Numbered from the stretch's first letter, positions 1 through 10,469 are shown. The stretch: 64,000 nucleotides of DNA from Clarkia xantiana subsp. parviflora (GCA_036873135.1 JAPTYO010000018.1:11275503-11339502), one strand, 5' to 3'. Notes: generated by a model from the letters alone, not told the origin. Numbers and translations: made by a program.

Positions 1-222
1 CATTAGAGGCTTCGTTTGTCGGGTTGTGACTCTCAGAAACTTGGAAAGCTACAGGTCCTGATTTTCGGTTGTGACTCACGAAGGTTGAACACCAAAGGCT
101 CTGTTTGTCAGGTTGTGACTCTTAGAAAGCTGGAAAACTTCATATCCTGATTGTCAATGTTGACTTGTAGGAACAGACAATTACGGTCCTACTCATCCTT
201 GAATAGTGACCTGCGAGAACAG
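1..222 (-). other. 3' non-coding part of element F
   Basis: Irregular repeats of the type 'ggttgtgactc...gaaagctggaaaacttc' and 'aggaacagac..acggtcctactcatcc'. The same motifs occur in D at about 15890-16540, the homologous 3' region. No coding frame is credible. Bases 223-227 (actgt) are the left copy of the target duplication made by B. Confidence 0.7.
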
Positions 223-227
223 ACTGT

Positions 228-275
228 TGCTGGGTTACGATTAATAAGGATAGGATAAAGGAAAATCGAGGATGT
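228..275 (+). repeat. 5' LTR of element B, first 48 bp
   Basis: Matches the start of the 3' LTR at 34822 (gttacgatt..ataa..taaaggaaaatcgag). It is cut off at 275 by A; the rest of this LTR resumes at 11726. The last five bases, gatgt, are the left copy of the target duplication of A. Confidence 0.85.
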
Positions 276-975
276 TGATGGGTTCGGTCACAGCCGTTAG
301 GCCCATTAACAGCGAGGAAACGGCAAATAGGCCCGGTGGGCCCGGAACGAAGGCCAAGATGGTCAAGGTAAAGGGTCCCGACGAAGGGAGTCCCGATGAT
401 GAAAGGTCCCGACAGAGTCGGTCCTGATAGGTGAGCTGGAAGCTCCCGATGAGAAGCCTTTAAGTAGGCCCCGATGACGAATCCCTGAGAACGATTGGCC
501 CTGTCACGATGACGAGGGGCCCTGAGCGGTGACACAACGAGATAACTCTGGAGTCCCCGATGTTAGTCGGGACTCGCTATCAGAGGATAAGGCCGAGATA
601 CGCGGGGCATGGCCGAGATACGCGGAACGTGGTTAAGATACACGGAGCGTGGCCGAGATACGCGGGGCGTGGCCGAGATAAGCGAGATCATAGCCTAGAT
701 AGGCGGGATCATCCCCGAGATACACGGGATACGGGCTAACCACCCCCAACGGTTCACCAGGTAACTGAGGTGTCTCTGTGCCTATAAAAGGGCCAGAGAT
801 CACCTCAGATGACTTACGTTTAATTACATACCCTTTGAGATTACTACTTACCCTTTAAGCATCGGAGAGGGATTCTGGGTCACCGCCCGGTCTATCCCCT
901 CTTGCAGGATTGCGTGGAGCGAAGGAGCTAGGATCGCCGTCAAAGTCCGTACCGGAGTTCCACCGTGATCCAACA
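276..975 (+). repeat. 5' LTR of element A (700 bp)
   Basis: Near-identical to 11028-11725. TG...CA ends; the primer-binding site starts two bases after the end. Relative to the 3' LTR it has one more copy of the 20-bp CGAGATACGCGG-type unit and a short deletion just before 'tttaagcatcgg'. Confidence 0.93.
593..790 (+). promoter_or_regulatory. LTR A promoter: tandem CGAGATACGCGG boxes plus TATA box
   Basis: About seven diverged copies of a roughly 20-bp unit with core 'cgagatacgcgg' fill 593-738. TATAAAAG follows at 783-790. The same boxes and spacing occur in the LTRs of E. Position upstream of TATA suggests enhancer boxes (inference). Confidence 0.7.
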
Positions 976-976
976 T

Positions 977-994
977 TGGCGCCGTCTGTGGGAA
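977..994 (+). other. Primer-binding site of element A
   Basis: TGGCGCCGTCTGTGGGAA two bases after the LTR. The first nine bases match the complement of the 3' end of plant tRNA-Asp; the rest does not, so the primer tRNA is unsettled. Confidence 0.8.
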
Positions 995-1011
995 TCAAAC
1001 AAAAAGCTGAT

Positions 1012-2771
1012 ATGCCTTCTACTCGATCGATGGCGGCTGGCAAGCACAGAAGATAGGGACAATCTGGTGGTTCCCGTCACCCCGCTGCAACAACTCTGAA
1101 TTCGCTACCAGAACAGGAAGAAAACCAGAACCATCCCCCGGCTGAACTCTCCCAGACAGGGGGGCACAATGAAGGTCCCGATGATATTTTTGCTCAGCAC
1201 CAGGGCAATAGGGGGCAGGTGGCTCCCCCAGCTACGGACCTGACAAGGGCAGTGGCAGAAGCCATGCCTATGTTTTTGGCAGCCGTGGAGGCTCTCTTAG
1301 ACCGGAGGGAGGCCGCGAGGAGGCAGGAGGAGATGCCCCCGTTAGAAGAAGTGGCCCCACCAGCAGAGGTCCGGAACGCACGGGAGGCTCCGCCACGGGG
1401 CCAGGACAGAAGTAGGGTATCCAGTCAACCGGAGAGGTTCGTGGTTGATGGACCAGGACCAGTACAGCACAGGACCATTCCCCTGAATGGTCTCATCACC
1501 CCTGATCAGGTGGTAAAGATCGTGAACATCTGCATGGGAGAGCAGAAACCGCTGGTATCGGAGCTGAGGGATCGATCTACTCATCCCTTCATTCCCCGAC
1601 TCATAGACACCCTAGCCCCGCCTGGGCTAGGCATCCCCACGATAAAGGAGTACGATGGCGAAGGAGATCCGGTTCGCCATGTCCAGAAGCACCTCATGGC
1701 GTGTCTGGGAAGAGCCCCGAATGAAGACATAGTGTGTACACTGTTCCCGAACACACTTGGAGAAAGAGCCCTGACCTGGTTCTTCAGTCTGCCCCCAGGC
1801 TGCATCACTTGCTGGTCAGATATGCACGACCGATTCATTCAGCAGTACCAGGGTCGTAGACGTTTGTTGAAGAGCGTGAGATCCCTGACCCAGGTGGTAC
1901 AAAGGCCCGATGAATCGCTGGCACACTATTATCAGCGGTACACTGCCAGTGTAGCAGAGATTGATGAAGAGATCTCGGAAGGGGAGACCATTCGTACCTT
2001 CATTCGGAACTTAACGGCCCCCTATGGTTCCGACCTGATGCAAAGCGTGGCTGAGAAAGCTGTGTGGAATATGGAGGCACTACAGAAGAGGGTAAAACGG
2101 CAAATCGATGTCCAGGAGTCAAAGATAGCCGTAGGAGAGTTGGAGCCCCCAAAGTCGAACAAAGGGAAGCAGTCTGTTAAACCTTTTGACGATCGTAAGT
2201 CAAAGGGTAAACCCGACAGTAGTCGGAATCGAGGCCGCCCGGATCGGAGGGACGATAGGCGCTCTTCAAGGAAGGATAAGCGGGAGGATCTCGACATTCC
2301 TCTCAACTGCTCCATGGCGGAGGTACTGACGGTCATGGAACGACAAGGTATCTCCAGGTACCCCCCAAAGAAGGATGGAGAATTCTTGGGATCTCGCATG
2401 GATCGCTACTGCCGATTTCACCGCGCAAATGGTCACGACACCAACCATTGTCGGAAACTGAAGAAGGAGATCGAAAAGCTGATCCAGAAGGGGAAGCTCA
2501 AGGAATTCGTCGGGGATAAGCGGTGTCGATCCCGCTCTCGGTCCCGATCGCGGTCTTGTTCCCGATCCCGCGATCGGTCCCCAAAGAAGAAGAGAACCGA
2601 CCCAGAGTCATCCGGTGCTCGTAAGGAGAGACGGGGCACTATCAATGTGATTCATGGAGGGTTTGCTGCTGGAGGTGATACTTCATCCGCCCGAGAGGTT
2701 TATGCCTCTAGAATCCCTACGGCGGTGGTGTTAGGTAAGAGGTCCCGATCCTGGACCCTGAAGGAAGAAAT
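1012..2771 (+). CDS. gag: Element A Gag (nonsense at codon 15, frameshift at its end)
   Basis: Structural Gag of a Tat-clade gypsy element; forms the virus-like particle and binds element RNA. The ATG at 1012 is the first after the primer site and matches the start context of E. Codon 15 is TAG (1054-1056); the frame then stays open through 2771. Seen in order: a glutamate-rich N-terminal part, the Gag core with the GEGDPVRHVQ and GERALTWFFSLPPG motifs, a basic linker, an unusual knuckle (C-x3-H-x4-H-x4-C, near 2407), and a serine-arginine run near 2520-2580. At about 2771 two bases present in E are missing, so protease continues in the +1 frame. Confidence 0.85.
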
Positions 2772-2803
2772 GGATCTCCTTTTCGTCGGAGGATCTCATA
2801 GGC

Positions 2804-5314
2804 GTGGAAACTCCGCACGACGACGCCTTGGTGGTAACCTTGGATGTAGATGGGTTCGAAATGAAGCGAATTCTAATCGACGGTGGGAGCTCCTCCGACA
2901 TTCTATTCATGGACGCGCTGGAGGCTATGGGGAAAACGAAGAAAGATCTGAAGGAGGCAAACTTCCTGATGGTCGGCTTCTCTGGCTCTACCTCCTATCC
3001 GCTAGGGGTAATCACCTTACCAGTGGAGTTTGGTAGTGGGTGGAAATCAGAAAGGAGGAACGTGGAGTTCGTGGTAGTTGATTCCGCGGGGACTTACAAC
3101 GCGATTATCGGGAGAACCACCATCAACCCCCTGATGGCGGTTGCCTCGACAGTACACCAGAATATGAAGTTCCCGACCGATAACGGGGTCGGGGAAGTCA
3201 AGGGTGACCAGGTAGCTTCCCGAAAATGCTATGTTAATACCACCCGAAGGAGGAGGCGAGAAGCCATGACTGTCCTCCAGACAGATACAAATCCTAGAGA
3301 GGAGTTTGGGCGTCCCGCCCCCGTAGAAGATCTGAAAGAAGTCGAGATCGACGGCCCCCAGAGGAAGGTGAAAATCGGGTCTGCTCTGACTGAGGAGACA
3401 GCCCAGAAATTGATTGAATTATTGAAGGAGTTCAAGGAGCTGTTTGCCTGGTCCCCGAGCGATATGCCAGGAATCAGCCCCGATGTGATCGTACACGAGC
3501 TGAAGATAGATCCCGCGATCAAGCCTATCACGCAGAAAAGGCGTCCGATGGGCACAGACAAGAAGATCGCGATCCAGCAAGAGGTGGGCAGGTTGCTCGA
3601 TGCTGGGTTTATTAAAGAGCTCCGATTCCAGACCCGGGTTGCTAATCCAGTGCTGGTGAAGAAGACTAACGGCAAATGGCGAATGTGTGTGGATTTCCGT
3701 GACCTAAATAAGGCTTGCCCGAAGGACTGTTATCCACTCCCGAGAATCGACCAGCTGGTGGATGCCACGTCGGGACATGAGCTGTTGAGTTTTATGGATG
3801 CGTATTCGGGCTACAATCAGATCAAGATGGCCAAGGAAGACGCTCCCCATACAGCGTTCTATGCAGACAGTGACATCTATCACTACGATGTCATGCCTTT
3901 CGGATTGATCAATGCTGGGGCAACCTACCAGCGGATGGTGAACAAGCTGTTCGGAGATATGCTGGGGAAAACCATGGAGGCTTACGTGGATGATATGCTG
4001 GTAAAGTCCCGACAAGCCGAGGATCATGTGCACAACCTAACCATGGCGTTTGAGCGGATGAGGCTTCATCAAGTTCGTTTAAACCCGACGAAATGCGCTT
4101 TCGGAGTCCACTCAGGGAAATTTTTGGGCTCTATGGTGAGCCAGAGAGGAATTGAGGTGAATCCCGAGAAGCTGAGGGCGATCGAGGAGATGCAGTCTCC
4201 GATAAATCATCAGGAGGTACAAGTGCTGAATGACCGATTAGCTGCAATGAATCGGTTCTTGTCCAAAGCCAGCGACCGATCAATGCCATTTTTTGAAGTC
4301 CTGAGGGCCAACAAGAAATTTGAGTGGACCGCCACGTGTGAAGAGGCGTTCCAAGCACTCAAGCAGCACCTTCGCACCCTCCCGCCGTTGGCGAAACCGG
4401 TTCCAGGCGAGCCGCTCTATCTTTATTTGGCTGTTTCTGAATTTGCCATTAGCTCTGTGTTAGTGAAGGTTGTCGAGGGTAATCAAGTCCCCGTCTATTA
4501 TGTAAGCAAGGCGTTTGCCAAGTCTGAATTAAATTATCCTGCCGTTGAGAAGTACCTCTTTGCGTTGATTATTACGGCTCGGAAGCTAAGGCCTTATTTT
4601 CACGCACACGAGATTACTGTGCTGACGAACCAGCCTTTGAAGCATTTTTTGAACCGACCGGATGCGTCGGGAAGATTAGTGAAGTGGGCAGTAGAGCTTA
4701 GTGAGTTTCGAATACACTTTGCTCCAAGAACGGCCATTAAGGGCCAAGCATTGGCGGATTTTATAGCAGAATCTACAGCCCCCGATCTAGAAGAAGCGGG
4801 CCCTGTAGAGGGGGCAACCACGGAGGTCCCGACGGAAGAACAACCAGAGAGGGCAGAGCAATCAGAACAGCCAAACGAAGAAAATACCTGGGAAATGTAC
4901 ACGGATGGCTCCTCGAGTTCGGACGGATCAGGAGTGGGCTTTTTGTTGATACCACCGGGTGAAGGTGAACCACTCCGATACGCCTTGGCTTTAACATTCA
5001 AGGCCACAAACAACGAAGCGGAATATGAAGCTCTAATCACAGGCCTAAAAATCGCCAAAGGCACCGAAGTTGATCATTTGAGAGTAAAGTGTGACGCAGC
5101 TTTGATCGTGAACCAGGTTCAAGGGCGATACGAAGCGAGAAGTCCGATAATGAGGAAATACCTACGCGAGGTACAAGCCCTGAAGGAGAGCTTTAAAAGC
5201 TTCGATATTGAGGCAATCCCAAGGGAGGAAAACGTAGAGGCAGACACCCTGAGCAAATTTGCCCTGGGGGCACCCTTGGAAGAAAATCGGGGGCAGTCCC
5301 CGATGATAAAGTAG
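2804..5314 (+). CDS. pol: Element A protease, reverse transcriptase and two RNase H domains
   Basis: Enzymes that process Gag and copy element RNA into DNA. Retroviral-type aspartic protease with motif LIDGGSS at residues 23-31. RT follows with YPLPRIDQLVDA, AYSGYNQI, MPFGLINAGATYQ and the catalytic YVDDML near residue 393. Next is a Ty3-type RNase H whose first catalytic Asp is replaced (LAVSE where TDAS is usual). A second RNase H has the D-E-D-D set (MYTDGSS, NNEAEYEAL, VKCDAAL, EADTLS). A second RNase H is typical of Tat elements. The frame ends early at 5314, where about 130 bp present in E between RNase H and integrase are deleted, shifting the frame. Confidence 0.9.
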   Translation: METPHDDALVVTLDVDGFEMKRILIDGGSSSDILFMDALEAMGKTKKDLKEANFLMVGFSGSTSYPLGVITLPVEFGSGWKSERRNVEFVVVDSAGTYNAIIGRTTINPLMAVASTVHQNMKFPTDNGVGEVKGDQVASRKCYVNTTRRRRREAMTVLQTDTNPREEFGRPAPVEDLKEVEIDGPQRKVKIGSALTEETAQKLIELLKEFKELFAWSPSDMPGISPDVIVHELKIDPAIKPITQKRRPMGTDKKIAIQQEVGRLLDAGFIKELRFQTRVANPVLVKKTNGKWRMCVDFRDLNKACPKDCYPLPRIDQLVDATSGHELLSFMDAYSGYNQIKMAKEDAPHTAFYADSDIYHYDVMPFGLINAGATYQRMVNKLFGDMLGKTMEAYVDDMLVKSRQAEDHVHNLTMAFERMRLHQVRLNPTKCAFGVHSGKFLGSMVSQRGIEVNPEKLRAIEEMQSPINHQEVQVLNDRLAAMNRFLSKASDRSMPFFEVLRANKKFEWTATCEEAFQALKQHLRTLPPLAKPVPGEPLYLYLAVSEFAISSVLVKVVEGNQVPVYYVSKAFAKSELNYPAVEKYLFALIITARKLRPYFHAHEITVLTNQPLKHFLNRPDASGRLVKWAVELSEFRIHFAPRTAIKGQALADFIAESTAPDLEEAGPVEGATTEVPTEEQPERAEQSEQPNEENTWEMYTDGSSSSDGSGVGFLLIPPGEGEPLRYALALTFKATNNEAEYEALITGLKIAKGTEVDHLRVKCDAALIVNQVQGRYEARSPIMRKYLREVQALKESFKSFDIEAIPREENVEADTLSKFALGAPLEENRGQSPMIK

Positions 5315-5349
5315 CAGCGGACAGGATACATCGGATCGCGGCTAATTAT

Positions 5350-6492
5350 GTGATGCTGGACAATCAGCTATACAAGAAGGCCTGGTTCTCAACTCCGTAC
5401 TTGAAGTGTGTGGCAGAGCACGACAGAAATCGAATCCTGAGGGAGGTGCATGAAGGGGTCGCGGCTTGTCATGAAGGGGCCCGTTCCATTATGAGGAAAG
5501 TACTGAACTTAGGCTATTATTGGCCCACGATGAGCAAGGAAGCAACGGCGTTGGTCCGATCCTGTGACGCGTGCCAGAGGTACGCCCCGAGTATCGTGGC
5601 TCCGGCCGCTAATCTGACATCCATCAAGAGCGCTTTGCCCTTCGCGCAGTGGGGCATCGACTTGGTGGGACCTCTTCCACAAGCACAAGGTCAATGTAAG
5701 TATTTACTTGTAGCAATCGATTATTTTTCGAAATGGATAGAGGCGAAGGCATTGGCCAGAACGACGGGGAACCAGATCGTCAAGTTCCTCCAGACCCACA
5801 TTGTGTCCAGATACGGGATTCCTAAGGTGGTGATCAGCGACAATGGCCCACCGTTTAACGGCTCTCAGGTGAGGGAGTATCTGGAGGAGTTGAACATCGA
5901 GCATCGGACTGCTTCCGTACGCCATGCTCAGACTAATGGCCAGGTGGAATCAGCCAACAAAATCGTGATGGATGGCCTGAAGAAGAGGGTCTATGCCTTG
6001 AAGGGCAAGTGGCTGAACGAACTAGAAAACGTGCTTTGGGCTGTTAGAACGACATCCAAACGATCAACAGGGGAGACTCCGTTTGGCCTCGTTTATGGAA
6101 CGGAGGCTGTCGCCCCCGTGGAGGTAGTTGTGGCGTCCCATCGGATGAGATATTACGAGCCTCTGACGAATGATGAGATGAGACGTCTGGACTTGGACTT
6201 GCTCGAAGAGAAGAGGCGGGAAGCCGATGAAGTCCAAGCTCGAATGCGTTTGGCGACGGCCAGGTACTACAATCGGGGAGTGAAGTCCCGACAATTCTTC
6301 GTCGGGGAGCTGGATTGGCGTCGCAACGAGTTCACCCTTTTGGATCGAATCAACAAGATGTCACCAAAATGGGAAGGACCTTATAAGGTCGTGGGGATGC
6401 CAGCTCCAAATGCGTACAAGTTGGAAGACCTCGATGGCAGAACGTTAAAGCATTCTTTTAGTGGCGAACACTTGAAGAAACACCATGCTTGA
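5350..6492 (+). CDS. int: Element A integrase
   Basis: Integrase that inserts the element DNA; 380 codons to the TGA at 6490-6492. The zinc-binding HHCC domain is visible (VHEGVAACHEG ... RSCDACQRY). Catalytic D-D-E: GIDLVGPL near 5659, ISDNGPPF near 5839 and NGQVESANK near 5947. The C-terminal part ends in LKHSFSGEHLKKHHA with no chromodomain, as expected for a non-chromovirus gypsy element. It lies in a different frame from the RT part because of the deletion just upstream, so it is not made as part of the polyprotein in this copy. Confidence 0.9.
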   Translation: MMLDNQLYKKAWFSTPYLKCVAEHDRNRILREVHEGVAACHEGARSIMRKVLNLGYYWPTMSKEATALVRSCDACQRYAPSIVAPAANLTSIKSALPFAQWGIDLVGPLPQAQGQCKYLLVAIDYFSKWIEAKALARTTGNQIVKFLQTHIVSRYGIPKVVISDNGPPFNGSQVREYLEELNIEHRTASVRHAQTNGQVESANKIVMDGLKKRVYALKGKWLNELENVLWAVRTTSKRSTGETPFGLVYGTEAVAPVEVVVASHRMRYYEPLTNDEMRRLDLDLLEEKRREADEVQARMRLATARYYNRGVKSRQFFVGELDWRRNEFTLLDRINKMSPKWEGPYKVVGMPAPNAYKLEDLDGRTLKHSFSGEHLKKHHA

Positions 6493-6620
6493 AGAAAGTC
6501 GCCTTAAGTGGTGCCCGATAAAGTCTCCTTAAGTGGTGCCCGATGTAAAGTCGCCTTAAGTGGTGCCCGATAAAGTCGCCTTAAGTGGTGCCCGATGTAA
6601 AGTCGCCTTAAGTGGTGTAT
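6493..6620 (+). repeat. Short 26-28 bp minisatellite after integrase of A
   Basis: About five copies of 'gtcgccttaagtggtgcccg' separated by ata or atgta. It starts immediately after the integrase stop and shares its core with the longer array at 6715. Confidence 0.85.
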
Positions 6621-6714
6621 GCTGTTTATCTTTTAATTCGATGTAAGCCAATTTTGTGTCGTCAACAAAATAAAGAGGTTGCTTCCAATCAGAGTTATCC
6701 TTAGATTTATGCTA

Positions 6715-7640
6715 AGTGTAAAAGTCGCCTTGAGTGGTGCACGAGAAAAGTCGCCTTAAGTGGTGCACGAGAAAAGCCGCCTTAAGTGGTGCACGAGAAA
6801 AGTCGCCTTAAGTGGTGCACGATATTAAGTCGTCTTAAGTGATGCGTGATTCTTAGATTTACTCTAAGTAATATTAAGTCGCCTTAAGTGGTGCACGAGA
6901 AAAGTCGCCTTGAGTGGTGCACGAGAAAAGTCGCCTTAAGTGGTGCACGATATTAAGTCGTCTTAAGTGATGCGTGATTCTTAGATTTACTCTAAGTAAT
7001 ATTAAGTCGCCTTAATTGGTGCACGAGAAAAGTCGCCTTAAGTGGTGCACGAGAAAAGTCGCCTTAAGTGGTGCACGATATTAAGTCGTCTTAAGTGATG
7101 CGTGATTCTTAGATTTACTCTAAGTAATATTAAGTCGCCTTAAGTGGTGCACGAGAAAAGTCGCCTTAAGTGGTGCACGAGAAAAGTCGCCTTAAGTGGT
7201 GCACGATATTAAGTCGTCTTAAGTGATGCGTGATTCTTAGATTTACTCTAAGTAATATTAAGTCGCCTTAAGTGGTGCACGAGAAAAGTCGCCTTAAGTG
7301 GTGCACGAGAAAAGTCGCCTTAAGTGGTGCACGATATTAAGTCGTCTTAAGTGATGCGTGATTCTTAGATTTACTCTAAGTAATATTAAGTCGCCTTAAG
7401 TGGTGCACGAGAAAAGTCGCCTTAAGTGGTGCACGAGAAAAGTCGCCTTAAGTGGTGCACGATATTAAGTCGTCTTAAGTGATGCGTGATTCTTAGATTT
7501 ACTCTAAGTCATATTATGTCGCCTTAAGTGGTGAACGGAACTAAGTCACCTTAAGTGGTGCGCGAAATTAAGCCGTCTTAAGTGATGCACGATGATAAGT
7601 CGCCTTAAGTGGCGCAAATCATTAAATCGTCGGGACTGAC
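6715..7640 (+). repeat. Higher-order satellite array of element A (26-bp monomer, 128-bp unit)
   Basis: Monomers 'gtcgccttaagtggtgcacg' plus agaaaa (26 bp) are grouped in a 128-bp higher-order unit that ends with a variant carrying 'attcttagatttactctaag'. That marker recurs at exactly 128-bp steps (6851, 6979, 7107, 7235, 7363, 7491). The left and right ends are more diverged. The array lies between the 3' end of the sense integrase and the 3' end of the antisense gene. 7641-7809 is unique sequence with no feature. Confidence 0.92.
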
Positions 7641-7809
7641 ATACGAAAATGTCTTAAGTGTCGAAGTATCGACCTAGGCAAGCATAGTAAAGACACTTGA
7701 AGAAATGCATCGCGAAAATCGGAACTGAGAAAGTCTGATAGTTGATAAGGGCTCAAAGGCCCGACAATGACAAAAAAGGAGAATATAAAAGGACTCTAAA
7801 GATAAACGT

Positions 7810-10469
7810 TTAAGCTTGGTCCTTGTCGGCAACATCGGCAGCAGCTGGGTCCGCGGAGTCGGTAGCGGGAGGATCCACAGGGTTGGCCTCGGGAGGATCG
7901 ACTATCGGGGCATCCGCACTTGGAAGCTCAGAGGCGTCTTCGACAATTATGGGGGTACTCCCCCCATCACTCTCCTCGGAAAGAGCAAAATACTTCTTCG
8001 CGAAGGGGGCGAGGGAAGGAGACTTGTCAAAATTGATGGCATCGCCATACTCCAGGTGAAGCTCCTCAACCGCGTTGAAAAGAGTGTTCTCCACCTCCGC
8101 ACCGAAGAATTTCATAGCGTCGGCCTGGAAGTCCCCAGACCTCCGATAATCCTCCCGGCCCTTTGCCTCCGCCTCGACCAGCTGCGCAGGAAATCCCGCG
8201 ATTGTCTCCTCCAGAACCTTCTTCTCGTGTCCTCAGCTCCTGCCGCTCTTGCCTCAAGAGCCCCTCGAAGTCCCCGACCTACTTCTGGAGGTCCCGAACC
8301 TTTTGGTCAAGGACAGCCTGCTCCTTGACAAGCTTTCCCCGCGAAGACTGGGAGGCCTTAAGATCCTCCTTGAGCTGGTCGAGGGCTGCTCGATCCCGCT
8401 CCCGGGACTCATCATAGGCAATGATGTACCCAAGAAGACGGTTGAAGTCCCCAAGCTCCTACAATAAGAGGAAAAAGTGTTAACAGACAAACAACCCGAT
8501 TTATCATTGAAAAGAGAGAAGCGAAGTCTTACCTCTATCCGGCGCATGGACATCTCTCTGACATCCCGGTGCATGGCCGTCCGATTGAGGGAAATCGGAT
8601 ACCGCATGGTAGGCAGGATCGAGCCTGCCAGCAGATGCAGGGCCAGGTCCTGGTGCTGCTCCCCTTGTATGAGCGGGACTCCTTGCAGCGTCTGGATGGG
8701 AGTCCAGGGGGCATTCGCTTGTGAAGGGTTGAAGGGCCTATAAAAATTCCTATCAAGAGCGACAGGAGGAGGAGGACGATACGTGGAAGGGCATGCCTCC
8801 CTCTCGACCCGGACGGGTGAAGGAGTGAAGTTGTGGATAGGCGACGGCTGCCGCTGCTGCGGAGAAGATGAAGGGGGCGGCCCCTGAGGGGTTGGTTTCA
8901 GGGGAGACTGCCCCGTCCTCCGACGATGACGAAGGGAGCCACCCTCGTCAGTCTCCTCGGAGGAGTCCAAGGTTTCCACCCGACGAAACTGCTCGCCGGT
9001 CGGAGCCTTCTCCCCAGCTGAGGGAGGCGCCACTGTTGAAGACGGTGCATCCGCGGAAGCTGCAGCACCCGATGGAACTTCTGAGCGACCTGCACCTGGA
9101 GGACGAGAGGCTTCAGAAATGTAGTCAGGGAGTTCATCAGGATTCTTACACCAAACGATACGTCGGGAGACATATTGATCCTTCCCGCGGTAGTGGTAGT
9201 AGCCCGCCTTCAGGACACGAGGAGTTTCGCCTCGAAGGATTCGTTTGACGTCAGCGATACGGGCCTCCTTGGTTGAAGAAATCAAATCCTTCGGAACCAT
9301 CCTCTTATATGATTTAATAGCAAGTCGGAGCTTTTTACCTTCTTCAGCATTCTGGACGTTGAAGAGCTGGTCCAGATCCACTCGCTTCCGCTTGGGCCGC
9401 TCCGCGGAGGGAGACCCCGATTGAGCAGCGGCCTTCTTTGCGGATTTCCTCTTCCACGAGGGGCGGACAGCATCAGTCTCCCCCTGCTTAAGGAACAGAT
9501 CGGTCAGCACAGATACCTTCTTGGCTGCAAATAGTAAACGAAGAAGAGTTAGAAGTTTACCCAGGGAACCATATTAGAAGGGCCGTCGAAAAGCTGCCCC
9601 CCAGAGATTATATCGAGGAGTCGGATCCCGGCGTTCACCAGGTCCCGCTCCACGAGGGAATTGGCGTCGAGGGGAGTGTAGGACTCCCCCCATCGATAAA
9701 GCTGGATGAGTTGAAGAGTTTCGAAATCTTCATCGGAATAAGTGTGGAAGGCAGGCGGGGAGTCTGCTGTCACCTCCCATCGGGGCCAGGGGATCGAAGA
9801 GTGTCAGATGAAGAAATAGCTCCTCTTCCAGCCACTGTTGTCAGACCCCGAGTCAATCAGGAGTCCCCGACCCTTGACCACCTTCCAGGTGTCACTGGTC
9901 CAGCTGCATCGACCAAGTTGTGCCTTGGTCCGCTTTGGCATCCGAGGATAGAAGGCACAAACCCCCGCCTCGTTGCACTTCATCCCATAGAAGGTTCTGA
10001 AGAGCTGGAGGCTGTAAACCCACTTCTGTCGGAAGCAGAGAACCTGAAAGGCGTTCCATAGACGAATGGCATGGGGAGAGAAGGTAGTCGGATGCGTTTT
10101 GTAATGCTAGCACATCTCGACCAGATTACCACAGAAGGGGAATCTGATCCCCGCTGATACTTGCCCCGTAGAGACAATACCTCCCCTTTTTGGGGACGAG
10201 TAACCTCAGGGTTACCCGAGGGGCGAGGCCAAGGATACGGGAAACGGGGTTCCCAAGTAGAAGTGATACACCCCTCTCGAAGGGCTGCATCATAGGCAGT
10301 ATTGGAGATTTCATTCAGAGCATAATCAAAATTAAAAGGTTTTCTTCCCTCAGAGCTGGACCCGCTGTCTGAAAAGCAACAATGGCAAGAAAAACACAGT
10401 GGGATTCTTGGAAAGCTATAAATAAGGAAAAGACGAACAAGCAATGAAGGGAAAATCCTTACCAGACAT
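7810..10469 (-). pseudogene. Antisense gene of element A (Tat-type additional ORF), spliced, decayed
   Basis: Gene on the strand opposite to gag-pol, as known for additional ORFs of some Tat elements. The start is ATG 10467-10469 with a 7-bp first exon (ATGTCTG), donor GTAAGG, intron 10369-10462, acceptor TTTTCAG. The next exon encodes a globular domain that recalls the 'putative gypsy type transposon' family (e.g. RLWNAFQVLCFRQKW). A proline/serine-rich stretch follows, with DLALHLLAGS near 8645. A 74-nt intron (8459-8532, AG|GTAAGA ... TTGTAG) in phase 0 joins it to a coiled-coil exon and an acidic tail ending at 7810. Breaks: a 1-base frameshift near 10162, in-frame TAG and TGA stops in the globular domain, a stop and frameshift in the coiled coil. 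A 36-nt GT...AG gap at 9525-9560 looks too short to splice. Function unknown. Confidence 0.72.

Noticed and set aside
140..535. Minus-strand open frame in LTR A, repeated at 10607-11287
   Set aside because: Present only because the LTR is duplicated; no start context or domain, and it runs across the LTR border.
1012..6492. Endogenous pararetrovirus (caulimovirid) as an explanation for the RT regions
   Set aside because: Integrase, LTRs, primer sites, polypurine tracts and target duplications all indicate LTR retrotransposons.
6493..7640. CRISPR-like regular repeats
   Set aside because: Plant retrotransposon context, no unique spacers between repeats, and a higher-order tandem structure.
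7816..9248. Plus-strand open frames (7816-8328, 8163-8417, 8868-9248)
   Set aside because: Shadows of the minus-strand antisense gene of A, which has domains, coiled coil and splice sites.
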